This document shows, one piece after another, positions 21,282 through 31,979 of a stretch of 64,000 nucleotides of DNA (position 1 is its first letter; every line of letters begins with the position of its first letter). Under the pieces are notes generated by a model that saw only the letters and a program-made list of their open reading frames with translations, made no database searches and was not told the origin of the DNA. This DNA comes from Sipunculus nudus (lineage: Eukaryota > Annelida > Sipuncula > Golfingiida > Sipunculidae): NCBI GenBank assembly GCA_026874595.1, contig CM049316.1, positions 11,522,839-11,586,838 of the forward strand. Direction: 5' to 3'. A program made the position numbers and the translations under genes.

Positions 21282-21283
<2 letters not shown>

Positions 21284-21351
<68 letters not shown>
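21284..21351. repeat. (TA)n microsatellite
   Basis: About 66 bp of uninterrupted TA. Confidence 0.95.
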
Positions 21352-21355
<4 letters not shown>

Positions 21356-21939
21356 CATAATGTGTGTTCTTCACCTCCTTAAAGCCGCTGGAACACCGTT
21401 GAAAAGAACACGCATACATATATTTCTTTATTTATTTATATATACTATTTATATAAATTCTATTCGATTTATCATTTTTTGTGTCTATTTTCTGAAAATT
21501 TTTAAGGAAGCGAAATATATCAAATCGTTGTCTGCCACAGAACTCTCATTTTTAGATAGGTGATTAAATTATGTTGGTAGCGTATGATGTTATAATAGTG
21601 AACCTGTCATAATGATGATAAGAAAATAATATTGCCTTGGTCAAATTTAAACTACTTTTGGATAAAAAAAGGTTCGGACAGGAGTTACAATTACTTAACA
21701 GCCTGACTGTAAGTGTTTGAGAACGATTATTTGTGGGGCAGATTTATAATATTCTAAATTGATCTGTCTAAGAACTAGATTTATGATATAACGCACAGTG
21801 CAGTTGATCGTTTAAAATATTGAATGCATATACAGCAACTGACTGAACAGTCAACAACCCATATTATGGAGTACGTAAAATTTATAAAAAATTATAAAAA
21901 TATGAATTATAAAAAAGAGAAGAAATATGAAAGAATAAA

Positions 21940-22135
21940 CACCAATAGAAGCGTGAAAAACCTTGATTTGTGAATTTCGGTTGTTCCACCACCAGGTGGC
22001 GTGAGCGCTGTGTTTGTTTTTCGTCGTTGATCGCGCCTGGGGCAAGCTTTTTTCCACTTGTGTAACAGATTATTTTTTCCACTTGTGTAACAGATTAAGC
22101 AATCGGTTTTAAATCTAAATACTGACAGATACATT
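21940..22135 (-). repeat. Dispersed repeat family R1, inverted copy
   Basis: The reverse complement reads 'aaaaccgattgcttaatctgttacacaagtggaaaaa...' and 'gacgaaaaacaaacacagcg', matching 23455-23640 on the plus strand. It carries an internal 25-bp tandem duplication (22048-22072 and 22073-22097). The overlapping minus-strand open frames are products of the repeat. Confidence 0.85.
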
Positions 22136-22443
22136 AATATTTTAAAAAGACTACACTGTATTTCGTGTAAACTTATTATAACTGGTATGTGAAATGTTAA
22201 TAGTTCCCGTCAGAAGCCTCTTTTCGTGGATTGTAAACTATAATGCACAAGATAGTTAAGTCCCTTCAAAAGTCCCTATATGGTATGTATATGCGGAACC
22301 TCTATAAGGCGGACACCTCACTTCTGAAGACCACGGACAGCAGATTTCAACTCAGACCAACATTCTAAGAGTACGCCATCTCCGGCGGAAATTGATCATT
22401 CTCCCCACGCAACGTCAAAGGCCACCGCTTTAGACAGGTTTAA

Positions 22444-22446
<3 letters not shown>

Positions 22447-22497
<51 letters not shown>

Positions 22498-22500
22498 TAT
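22447..22500. repeat. (AT)n microsatellite
   Basis: About 50 bp of AT, ending 'aaatatat'. It lies just left of the 22.56-22.71 kb hairpin. Confidence 0.95.
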
Positions 22501-22562
22501 ATCCAGATTGTTACCAAATCATGGGGTTTTAAAGTGCTCAACTAATACAAGGAGCTCTAATA

Positions 22563-22696
22563 CATATATTTCAGGACTTAAATACACTTACTTGTGTTCG
22601 ACAGCTCTGTTTTGTAAGGATTACTCAGACGAGTGAGGGCCCGTAGGGGCCCTTACGAAACAGAGCTGTCGAACACAAGTGTTTTTAAGTCCTGAA

Positions 22697-22706
<10 letters not shown>
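22563..22706. repeat. Long inverted repeat (hairpin), ~55-bp arms
   Basis: The left arm 22563-22619 ('catatatttcaggacttaaa...cagctctgttttgtaagg') and the right arm 22651-22706 are near-perfect reverse complements, differing by a few bases and a short indel. The loop is about 30 bp and contains 'gggcccgtaggggccc'. (TA)n tracts lie on both sides. Confidence 0.9.

Positions 22707-22751
<45 letters not shown>
22705..22751. repeat. (TA)n microsatellite
   Basis: About 45 bp of TA directly against the right arm of the hairpin. Confidence 0.95.
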
Positions 22752-22755
<4 letters not shown>

Positions 22756-23238
22756 CTCGATTAAGAACGATATGCATACACATGAGAAGAATCTAATCCC
22801 GTTGGATATAAAAGAACACAAATATGCAACGAATTTAATCGTTAATAAAAGATAGTGACCAATCACTGGTTTAACAGAATAATTGTTTATAAATCTGCCC
22901 TATGCTATAAATTGGGCTATACACATATATGTGTGTTTTAATAAAAGTGAGTTTATTTCTAGAGATATTCAAGTTTGATGTTATTATCTAATCAAGGACA
23001 GTTGTTTCATTACATTTGAAACAGATGAACACTGGCACTTGTGCATTGTCTCGTTTCTAAATTTTATTTCCATATTAAATTTGCTATATATGTTAAAGAG
23101 ACAGTAACATAGCTGTTTCCCTTGCACATGTCGGGATATATTATCTGGTCAAACAAGAACAAGAACTGAGAGACATTATACGTGTTAATAATGACATTAA
23201 TAGTATCCACCGACTGAGCCATTCTAACACAGCGCTTG

Positions 23239-23257
23239 CACACACACACACACACAC

Positions 23258-23339
<82 letters not shown>

Positions 23340-23360
23340 TCAGAGAGAGAGACGATTGTA
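23239..23360. repeat. Compound microsatellite (CA)n(TA)n(GA)n(CAGA)n
   Basis: CA at about 23239-23258, TA to about 23304, GA to about 23323, then CAGA units and a further GA run. Open frames at 23064-23401 on the minus strand come from it. Confidence 0.95.
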
Positions 23361-23454
23361 GTAGAGAGTTTAAAATCAATGAAGAGCGGACCTATGTACA
23401 TTTCACATACCAGGTATATTAAGTATATACGTCATACAGTGTAGTCTCCTTAAA

Positions 23455-23690
23455 ATATTGCGGTATCTTTCAATATTTCGTTCTAAAACCGTTTGCTTAC
23501 TCCGTTACGCAAGTGGAAAAAAGCTTGCCACGGGTGCGATGAATGACGAAAAACAAACACAGCGTTCACGCCACCTTGTGGCCGTACAACCCAACTTCAC
23601 CAATTTTGTCCATGTTTTTCAAGCATCTCTTGGGGTTAATTCGGTACATGCCGACGTCACTCCCATAAATTTTTCGTTTTTTTTTTTTTT
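23455..23690 (+). repeat. Dispersed repeat family R1, direct copy
   Basis: 'ctaaaaccgtttgcttactccgttacgcaagtggaaaa' and 'cgaaaaacaaacacagcg' match the inverted copy at 21940-22135 and, over a shorter core, the sequences at 45.2 and 47.2 kb. The open frame at 23458-23754 is the repeat's own. Confidence 0.85.
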
Positions 23691-23981
23691 TTTTGCTGGG
23701 ATGCATATTTCATTATTTATTTTATTGACAAATAAAATAATAAAAATGAAATAATTGTTGACAAAAAATATAACAGCACGTACACCGATACACCGGTTAA
23801 TATGTCTATTATATATAATTAATATAAATAAGGAAGACCTTTTTTTGTTAGAGTTACATAATTCCCTTACTGATCATTCGGTTCTAGTAATGTGTACTAA
23901 TAGTAATGAGTTAGATATTTTTTCATATATATATGCATTGTGGGCGAGAGGACTGCATCCTGGCAAGCCATTGGCAGGCAG

Positions 23982-25272
23982 ACAATGACAAAGAACAAAG
24001 TAGCTCTCTTTCTCCTCATGATCTGAATAGCTGGTTTAATTTATCTCGTATGCATAGCCGCTAAGGTCCATGTCACGTCATGTGGACAATACAGTATTGA
24101 CTGTTTGGCCATTAAGGTTCTAACCGACTTTGGAACGATGCTGTCTGGATTGGTACATATGCAGATCACCTGTAACCGCTTTGTTGCTGTGCTCTTCCCT
24201 TTAAAGTTCACCGCCTGGTGCACGTGGAAAAAGAACTCCAGGGTGATTTAACTTCTTTTATTTCTTCTTACATAAACGTATGACCAGTTTACTTTAAAAT
24301 TAAGGCATTGCCAGTATACGTCCTCTTACGGAATGCTTTCATCCGTGGAATTTTATATTTAAGGTGTCAAATCTGTCCTATCTCCTTAAACATTGCAAAA
24401 TTCTATTGTTATTCTACGGATTAGGTACACAATGTGCTACAATGCCGTCTATCAGTCTGCATTCATGAGTAGATTAAACCATGACATCTTTAAGAACATG
24501 GTCTGTAGTATATAAGTTATAACGTGGCCCATCCACAGCTTTTGAATGCTGAAGAAAGTCAGTTTTAGAGTATTTAGGTGTGATCTTTGTGATGCAGTTA
24601 AAAGTTTTAGAAATGTTAGGAAGTAAAACAGTCCGAAAAACTGTTATTTAAATAAATTTGTCGAAAATATTTTCAAAGTTGAGTTATATTCCTCCATTAG
24701 CATACATCGCCAGATCGCCTTGTGTCATAGGCTTTAATTGTGCCACAAAACTAAATTTCTTAATGAGAAAGTGTTATATTTCTTAAATTTCACGTTTTTA
24801 AAAAACATCTCCTTATGTCTGTATCCATTTGAAAGGAACTTAACAACCGGGCGACATGCTTTTGAATGTAAATCAACGAACTTTCCGGTCAAAGATATGT
24901 ACTATACGTAATGCATAATATTACCTTTTTGTTCATACCATTCATTGCAAATTTTTCCTCTTCCAGCTTCTTATAACCTTCATTGCTGTGTGTTTAACAA
25001 TCTTTATTGCTGGTAGGGCACCTACGATGAGAAATAGTGAGCAAACGCTTGAAGAGGATGATCAGTTTTACATTATAACTAAGATGGTGTTCCATCTCAG
25101 TTCATTATGGCTCCTCTGCTCACAGTTGTTACCATTTGTGTCTGTATTGTTGGCGAGGACATCCTGTTTAACCGGAAGCAGAAAAAAAGCCGTCCGTAAT
25201 GCGCTAGAGTTAATTTCCCAGGAACAGCAGGAGCTAGCATTCCCAAATTTTACGCACAAATCAGTCAAATAG
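23982..25272 (+). pseudogene. Class A (rhodopsin-like) GPCR fragment, TM2-TM5
   Basis: Two exons join in phase 0: 23982-24242 (acceptor ggcaggcag, donor AGG/gtgatt) and 24967-25272 (acceptor cctcttccag). Exon A encodes a TM2-like stretch, then a cysteine at the expected TM3 start. Exactly 25 residues later comes 'CNRFVAVLFPLKF', where N-R-F replaces the usual D/E-R-Y and proline is at +7, as in class A receptors. Exon B gives TM4 (LLITFIAVCLTIFIAG), extracellular loop 2 and TM5 (MVFHLSSLWLLCSQLLPFV), then a basic loop and TAG. A TGA at 24024-24026 interrupts TM2, TM1 was not found, and TM6/7 are absent before the stop. It is therefore most likely a decayed receptor, perhaps of the peptide/chemosensory type. 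If the TGA is an assembly error, a truncated five-helix product is still odd. Confidence 0.75.
24243..24966. other. Intron of the GPCR fragment
   Basis: AT-rich, bounded by gtgatt and tttttcctcttccag. Nothing else recognised. Confidence 0.6.
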
Positions 25273-26320
25273 CAACTGTTGTGGGATTGAGCTTTTTGTA
25301 GCGCCACCTGTATTAACTAACATTTTTCCGGCGATGGGGAAAATGTTTGAAATCCTTCGAAAATCTCCTCCAAAGTCATTCAGCCAGATTTTTCAATATT
25401 TCACAGAAATGATCCAAGAGACGAGCTCTCTCAAGTTTGTGCCAATGGTTTGGGTCTGATGAATTTTGGCCAAGTTACAGGAATTTGAACTTAATCATTT
25501 GGGCAAGTTAGCATACTAATATGACAATCTCAGAAACGACACTAGCTAGTATCACAAAGTTTTGGGCAAATGTTGATAAAATGACTTATATTTGAAAATA
25601 GGATTTTAGTGACGCAACCTACGTCGACCCGTTTCTTATGGGCAAAAACCAAGTAATTTTTACCCTCTTTCAGCTTAAAAATGTTTTATGATGAAACTGT
25701 CAAGCTGAATGGCCTAATTGATCACAAGAATTTTCCTAGGGTAGGGTTCTTTCAATCATAAAAGAATAGATTGGGTTTATTGATTTTTGGTAGAGTTATG
25801 AAAAGCTGAGGGCTGCTATAGTCTTCTTCTTCAAACCTGTTCTTTCACATTCGGTAACATTGAACCAAATTTGATTCTTAGATGGCCTTTGTTCTAGTTT
25901 ATTTAAATGATATTTTTGCAGAATTATTGGACTTTTAACAATGAAAAGACCGTGATATGCTTTGGTAAACAAAGCTAGTAGATTTATTATATAAACAAAG
26001 TGAGCTCTTTGGTTATATAAGCAGAGCTGTACAGGCAGCAAAAATAATTAGTGTCCACATCCAGCTACGCTTTTTACACAGCGCTTTTCCCTATAGGCCT
26101 CCTTCCTATATCAAAAGGTAGCTTCTGTAGAGGCGTAAGATTCCCGCTGCCTCGGGAGCGTAATATCCAGCTTATGTGTAAGATAAATCAATGAATAAAA
26201 TACATCTGTATTCTGATCTTGCGTTCAATAGGCAACTGTTATTATTCTAACCATTGAAAAAGCATTGTAGCCAGTCTTTCAGTATGTATTAACATATTTG
26301 GCAACATGCCAACATTTTGT
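25273..26320. other. Intergenic, no gene recognised
   Basis: 'gtagcgccacctgta' at about 25299 resembles the core of the 10.5-kb tandem family. No coding signal. Confidence 0.4.
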
Positions 26321-26324
26321 TCAT

Positions 26325-26390
26325 GTCTATAAATAGCTTTCTGATTTGGCAACTTTCCAAGTTGCAGTCTGGATCTATTTATAGCTTTGA
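26325..26390. repeat. Imperfect hairpin around 'ctataaatag...ctatttatag'
   Basis: 'tctataaatagctttctgatttggcaactt' and 'aagttgcagtctggatctatttatag' form an imperfect inverted repeat with a 3-bp loop. Confidence 0.6.
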
Positions 26391-26529
26391 CAGACTGCAC
26401 ACTGTATCAGATTTGGCAAATGGTCAAAATTTTACTCAGTGCAACCAGGAACAGTTTAATAGTTTACCCAGGGCAGTGGCTGCTGCCTGCAATTAGCTTC
26501 GCTTGACTTGGGGCAACTACATGCCTAAG

Positions 26530-26850
26530 CTGAGCTTGGTCAGCCCAATGAATCTGAATCAAGAGAAGTTTAATGTATCGGCCTGAAATTTTGGCCTGTT
26601 CATGCATCTTTGATGGCTTTTCGTACGCAAGACTGGTGTCGCCACCTACAACGATATTTGCACAGGGTATGTCCCTGTTTATTTCTTAGTAGGGATTAGA
26701 TATATCAGCCCGAAATTGGGCATATGTATACATCTCGGATAGCTTTGTGGCATACAAGACTTGTGGCTGAACCTACAGTAAATTTTGCGCAGTATATTTC
26801 CCTGCTTATTTCTCAATAATGATTTGACATGCCAGTATGATGTTAAATAC
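26530..26850 (-). repeat. Two minus-strand units of the GGTGGCGCCACC tandem family
   Basis: The reverse complement reads 'gtaggtggcgacaccagtcttgcgta...' and about 120 bp away 'gtaggttcagccacaagtcttgtatg...', each followed by 'agccatca/agctatcc...gatg.ata'. The order of motifs matches the units at 10.5-11.1 kb. Confidence 0.7.
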
Positions 26851-27740
26851 ATTGCATAATACTTTTTAAAGTACTTTTTATCAGTTCGGACTAAATGCGA
26901 TTTTTAATAATTCAGACTAAAGTCTAACTTGAGTCTTGCAATTCACTTGTAGGTAAGTTTATTTTACTATAAATTTATATTTGCTGCACGGTTATGTTAA
27001 ATATTTCAACAAGCTTAATATGTAGAATAAAAGAAATGTGAAAAGCACAATTTTAATAATACAAATAATTATAATTAACTTTGCTTTCTATTCGATGGTA
27101 TAGACTGCATACAGCAAGATCGGACCTGAACTGCACAGTTTTTTTGTTGGACCCAGGTGGTCATGGGGGGGGGGGGGGGGGAGTCTGACCTCTAACTACA
27201 AACTTGATGAAACGATAAACCACATAAAGCAACATTTTGAGAACATGATTCCAAGTAAACTATTGGCCAATTTCTCCTTTTTTCTATTATTCTAACCATA
27301 CAAATGTAGATGGTTGGGGAAAATTGGTGAAGGAGCTAACACTTTTAACAACCTTTGTATCGTACAGTCAGTGTGGTGACATGGAGATATTCCCCGAACT
27401 GCAGATGTGTATAACCTTACAGTGATTAAATAAAGAAACGACACTGCTTACCTAAATAATAAATTCAATGTGCTATTGAATTTAATTCAGAATAGTCATA
27501 TATACCATACACTTTTACAGTAATATATGTAATTCAGTACTGTAAATTGTATTATACTATACACGTATGTTTGAGAATGCCAATTAGAAGTTCATATGGA
27601 ACGGCCTGCAGTTGTGTTAGCTTTAACGATAGTGGGAGTTTTTATGGTCAATGTGGCATATTCGGTCTGCTTTATGGGTATGATGATGACTAATGCGTTT
27701 AACAATACAATTTAACAATATACCTACAACAGCAGGTGTC
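26851..27740. other. Intergenic, AT-rich
   Basis: A G run at about 27165-27181 follows 'ttggacccaggtggtcatg'. No gene recognised. Confidence 0.5.
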
Positions 27741-27751
27741 AGTCATAACAC

Positions 27752-28210
27752 ATGGCTAATGGGCCTAACAGCTGTCTTTTTCTATTTTTATTTTCTATTG
27801 GCCGAGATGCTGAACAACTATTATTGTGGCAGCACAGAAAGGTTCACCTAATAGGTGCCATGCTGACAGGTACGGATGAATTAATGATGATTCAAACTTT
27901 TAATTATTTTCGCTTAAAAACTTGTTTCAGGAATTGTTTTAATTTGTGCGTATTTATCTGCATGCATTATATTCTATGGCCAACATGGCCAGACGGGTTT
28001 CCATTTTACTAATCATCCATGTGTATGTATCATGTCGGAAAAAAACATAGTTATTGTCAAGAAGACCCGCTGCGGATGGATCGCTAAGATGTCGATTTTC
28101 GTTTTGGCTCTGGTACAAGTCTATCTATTCCCTGCCTATTTGAGGCCATCTCATCATGTAACTTATTTTAACTCTAATTCACGAGCAATTCTATGCTATT
28201 TGTACATATA
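27752..28210 (+). pseudogene. Sulfotransferase relic 1 (5' exon and exon 1 only)
   Basis: A leader-exon match ends at 27869 ('cagcacagaaaggttcacc...atgctgacag/gtacgg'), as in the intact gene at 31755-31804. At 28047 an exon 1 copy reads on as VKKTRCGWIAKMSIFVLALV, almost the same as the intact gene. Here the start codon is ATA instead of ATG, the splice donor is lost, and the frame runs to a stop near 28208. No exon 2 follows. It is a decayed unit of the cluster; its nearest relative is exon 1 of the gene at 31,980. Confidence 0.85.
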
Positions 28211-28544
28211 AGAGAATTATCGATAATTATGTGTCGAGAATTATAACAAAAATACACACGCGCAAAATGGCACCAGAGGACTGTGACTTCATTATTGTGT
28301 AGCACATTCAAGTAGGGAGTATAACCAGATGATTTTTTTATAATTTATTGTACATTTGAATGGAATATCATGTTTAGATGTAAGCGTGAGAACTTTGGTA
28401 AGAGAACACACTACTTTTATGTTAATTCCATTTATTTTAGTTTGATTCCGTCGGAGCCGTTTCTGTTTGGCATTCTCTAAAGTAATGATTATTTGTTGTA
28501 GACACATGGAGTTTCTGCAAAAAGCAGTAATTAAAACCTTACTT

Positions 28545-29524
28545 ATTTAACTTCTTTTGTGTCAAACTCGGATGTGTCGAAAAACCTGATGTGTCGAAGT
28601 GTTTTGTAGGTCCCCAGCTAGTATTTCTGTCACTTGACTCGAAGTCATCTCGCTTAAATGTTTAGATAACAGTTCTGCATGGCCCGTCAATCGGAATTAG
28701 GCCATGATGACCAGTTTACCTAATTAATATAGGCAAGGCTTTTAATCATCAAGCGCGATGGCTCTGTCGCTCGACTATAGGGCATGGCGCTTTAATGTCT
28801 GGATAACAGTTGCGTACGGTCCATCAAACATACCTTTGGTCGTGATGACCAGTGACATACTTAATACGGGCAAGGATCTTTCTCATCAAGCGCGATGGTT
28901 TACACAACTGGTCCCTCGTTTACCTGTTTGGCCAATTACTCATGCACTAATGATCATGCCTTCTTCTCTCGCCGACAAAGCGGTAATTCGAAATGAGAAA
29001 TTATTTATAAACCAAACCTTATGGAATCCTTACCTTTGATGTGTCTCGAATAAACATACAGAACTCAATATAAAGGGTGGAATTTGAGATTTTCAGACTG
29101 ACTCATATGTACCATAGAGCACGTGAAACTGCTTGACTGCTTGACTTTTATATTGTTCGTGTGCTGTTTGCTTTTTCGTCGAGGCCTACTCAGCGTAAGT
29201 TCGATGTGAAGACCATTGAACAGAAGTACGAAGCCATGCTCGAGGTTGAACCTGGTGGCAAGACTAGGACACAGATTGCATTTGATAATCTTATTTTTGG
29301 TGGTACTTATGTGAGTTTTTATTATTAACAATTAAATAAATTATAAAACTTGTGTTTTTTTTTACGGAAACATTTGTTTGGACTTCATAATATAGGCCCT
29401 GGATTTAATCAATAATAATTAAGGCTAAAGAAGTTTGAATATAATGAATATTTGTTGTCTCAAACTCCGGATGTGTCGAAGTAAACTAGTCCCCTCGACT
29501 TCGATACAACGAGGTTTTACTGTA
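28545..29524 (+). mobile_element. Tigger/pogo-like DNA transposon remnant
   Basis: The right end is 'tgtgtcgaagtaaactagtcccctcgacttcgatacaacgaggttttactg' followed by TA, which fits a mariner/pogo-type terminal repeat (CAGTAAAACCTCG...) with a TA target site. The left side has matching 'ggatgtgtcgaa...tgtgtcgaagtg' near 28570-28602. At about 29175-29300 the plus strand encodes 'RKFDVKTIEQKYEAMLEVE' and 'GGKTRTQIAFDN', resembling the CENP-B-type N-terminal HTH of Tigger transposases. The DDE domain is absent, so the element is dead. The internal part holds a ~135-bp tandem duplication (about 28635-28770 and 28771-28905). Confidence 0.65.
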
Positions 29525-29705
29525 TATGATCTGGAAAAAAAATGATCGTTATTTCATGGTGGTCGCTTTACCGAGATGCCCATTATGCGATGTTTTACTT
29601 TGTATATATACATACATACACACACACATATATATAAAGAGACAAAGTTCAATACTGGTTCACTGTATTGAGAAAAAATACATGAATACAGAGAAAAGGC
29701 TTCTC

Positions 29706-29770
29706 ATGGCCATTGGGAATCGAACCCATTGCTTTCTTCTGCACTACCACTGAACTACAACAGATCTCAA
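29706..29770 (-). repeat. tRNA-like sequence, SINE head
   Basis: The minus strand reads 'tgtagttcagtggtagtgc' (A-box) and 'gggttcgattccca' (B-box) at tRNA-like spacing. Stem pairing is poor and the flanks look like a SINE body, so I read it as a tRNA-derived SINE rather than a tRNA gene. Confidence 0.6.
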
Positions 29771-29914
29771 CCCCTTGCTGAAGGTCTGACTTTTCAATCT
29801 ACCCACGTGGCGGCAGTGGAGGGTGAAGGTCGCCTAAGTAGTTCCCAAATTCCATACGGTTATATTACAGTATTACCAAACACAGACGGCATGCCTTGCC
29901 TGAATGATCATTCC

Positions 29915-31350
29915 CAGGTCCGATTGATTTTAAGATAATAGTTATTTTATCTGAACGACACGGAAAAGCAGTTATACTCACAGCAGTTGTGCAACATCCA
30001 CAACATGATTAAACATAAAATGAACATACTAGCAATTTATTTTGTATTGCGATCTGTTGTATACATATAGAAATGTTTATAGTGGTTTGAAAGCAAAAGT
30101 TATCAGGTTCCGTGAACTAAATTTATGTTTGTTTCAATGACAACCATTGCTATCGGCAAATCAGTAGAAAGCAACCTGTGTAAGACAAAACAGTTGCTAA
30201 TGGCAATAGCCGCCGTTTTATTATTTGTCTTTGCTGGGTTACGTTTTAAACAAAAGGTTCAGAATACAGGCGCCATGTTGTTAGGTAAGGTGAAAGTAAT
30301 AATGACTCAGATTTTCTTGTTAAATTATTCTCAAAACTCACCAATGGAATATACTGAAATATGTGTGTATTCATGCGTGTACCTATGGTTACGTTACCTT
30401 CAGCTAGCCCTGAAATCGAATAGAGACGAGTGTTCTTTCAGTCAGATGAGTAAATGTCAGGTACAGAAATCAGAAGTCCAACTGCTGGTGCGTCTATATC
30501 ACGGTACTGTTGTTTTGCCTTGGCACACTTGAACTTTTCTTATTCTATTTGGGGTCCGGGAGGGTATATAACCATCAAATTAATTCAGATATAGAAATGA
30601 ATACCACATTGTTGCTGGATATATGATAGAGGTGAACCGTTGTAATGAATATGTCTGCCAGCGAAAATAGTCAAAATAGATTACATTTATCACCAAATCA
30701 TCATTTACCGTAATCTAACCATATAATATGAAATGCCTATAATAAGATTACATGTAACAGTAACTTTGCATTAAACAGAGTTATTTAATATTATTCCCAT
30801 GGTTTACTTCCATTCCAAATGAGACAGAAGCTGAAAAAAGCCGGACAGCCTATCATCTTATTAGTTTTCTAGAAAAATGTTCATGAAACACCTATGCAGC
30901 AATGAGAAACTGAAGTGTTGGGTTTCTTTCACTGAAGATTTGGCTGGAACAAAAAGAAGTTAAGTACGCGTGCCCTACATGTAAAATGGTATTGTAATTT
31001 TATTAAATGAAAATGAGCAATGATACTACGTTTAGGTTCCAGAAGCGAACATAATTTTACAGCGTTAACATAATTGCTTTCATATTCGCGTGTGCTTGTG
31101 TCATTTAAAGCTGAAACCGAGCAACGAAACGGCATCGGTGCCGTTTACGATGCATTGTGAATAAAATCAATAAGAACACAGGTTACATGTACACGGAGCG
31201 CCCTCTCAGAGAAGTTACAAATCCTCCGACACTCGGGATAAACACCTGTCATTTCTTCGTCCAGATATTGTCGCGTCCCCAAGAACAAACCTGAGCGCGT
31301 GTCAGTCGTCTAAGGCCGGATCAACTTTATGGAGATATTTTGTCAAAGAC
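29915..31350 (+). pseudogene. Sulfotransferase relic 2 (truncated in exon 2)
   Basis: From about 29915 the sequence parallels the upstream region of the gene at 59,213 (58550 onward), including a leader segment ending 'ggcgccatgttgttag/gtaagg' at 30294 and an exon 1 copy around 30470-30600. In that exon the start ATG is missing and the donor GT has become AT. The exon 2 copy begins at 31111 after 'tcatttaaag', reads LKPSNETASVPFTMHCE and hits TAA at once. It continues with recognisable 'agtcgtctaaggccggatcaactttatgg' (the PAPS-loop segment) and stops matching at 31350. The 135-codon open frame at 30125-30532 belongs to this unit and has no known domain. Confidence 0.88.
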
Positions 31351-31754
31351 CAAACATTATACTGTTATTGGTGCATTTGAATATTTAACTTTCTTTCTAT
31401 AACTAGGACACCATTTAGATACCTATACGATAACATCTCATTGGACTTAATCAGTAAATACAGAAAATACTAAAATCTCCAAACTAAGAGGGGTTATGAA
31501 AGGGCGGTAAGGTCTATGAAGGTTCATGAAAGGTCAGTAAGCAAATATTTCCTGGGGATATTTTCGTGTGTTTTGACATGAGCATACTGAAAATTTGCTA
31601 ACTGCACAGATGATCTTGGAATATTTTTTTTACAAAAAAAAACCTTTTTCGTTTTTTTTTACGATTTCGAATGTCTTGATGAGATATGAATACAAAAAGT
31701 TTAAACCTATGTATATTTTATGGGGTTTTGCATGAGACCGAATGATTTACAACA

Positions 31755-31804
31755 AATAGTATGGCAGCACAGAAAAATTCACCTAAGAGGTGGCATGCTG
31801 ACAG
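31755..31804 (+). other. Non-coding leader exon of sulfotransferase gene 1
   Basis: 'atggcagcacagaaaaattcacctaagaggtggcatgctgacag' ends in a strong donor, gtaagg. The same segment is kept in the relics at 27.87 and 30.29 kb and near 59.03 kb. Conservation ending exactly at a donor suggests a 5' UTR exon spliced to an acceptor at about 31969 (tatatatcag), just before the start codon. The 5' boundary is not visible. Confidence 0.6.
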
Positions 31805-31979
31805 GTAAGGATGAATTAATAATGATTCAAACGTTATATTTTTTTCGATTAAACCTTGTCACAGAAATTGTTTTAATTTATGCATATATATTTGCGTGCT
31901 TAACATTCTTCGGTCGACATGGCGAGACGGGTTTATATTTTACTAAACCATCAATGTGTATATATCAGGTGATAGAAAC

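Noticed and set aside
29706-29770. Possible functional tRNA gene
   Set aside because: A- and B-boxes are present but acceptor and anticodon stems do not pair convincingly; a SINE head explains it better. The same holds for 50860-50930.
30125-30532. 135-codon open frame as an independent gene
   Set aside because: It covers the leader, intron and exon 1 of sulfotransferase relic 2, and the paralogous frame near gene 2 is broken, so there is no sign of protein-level conservation.
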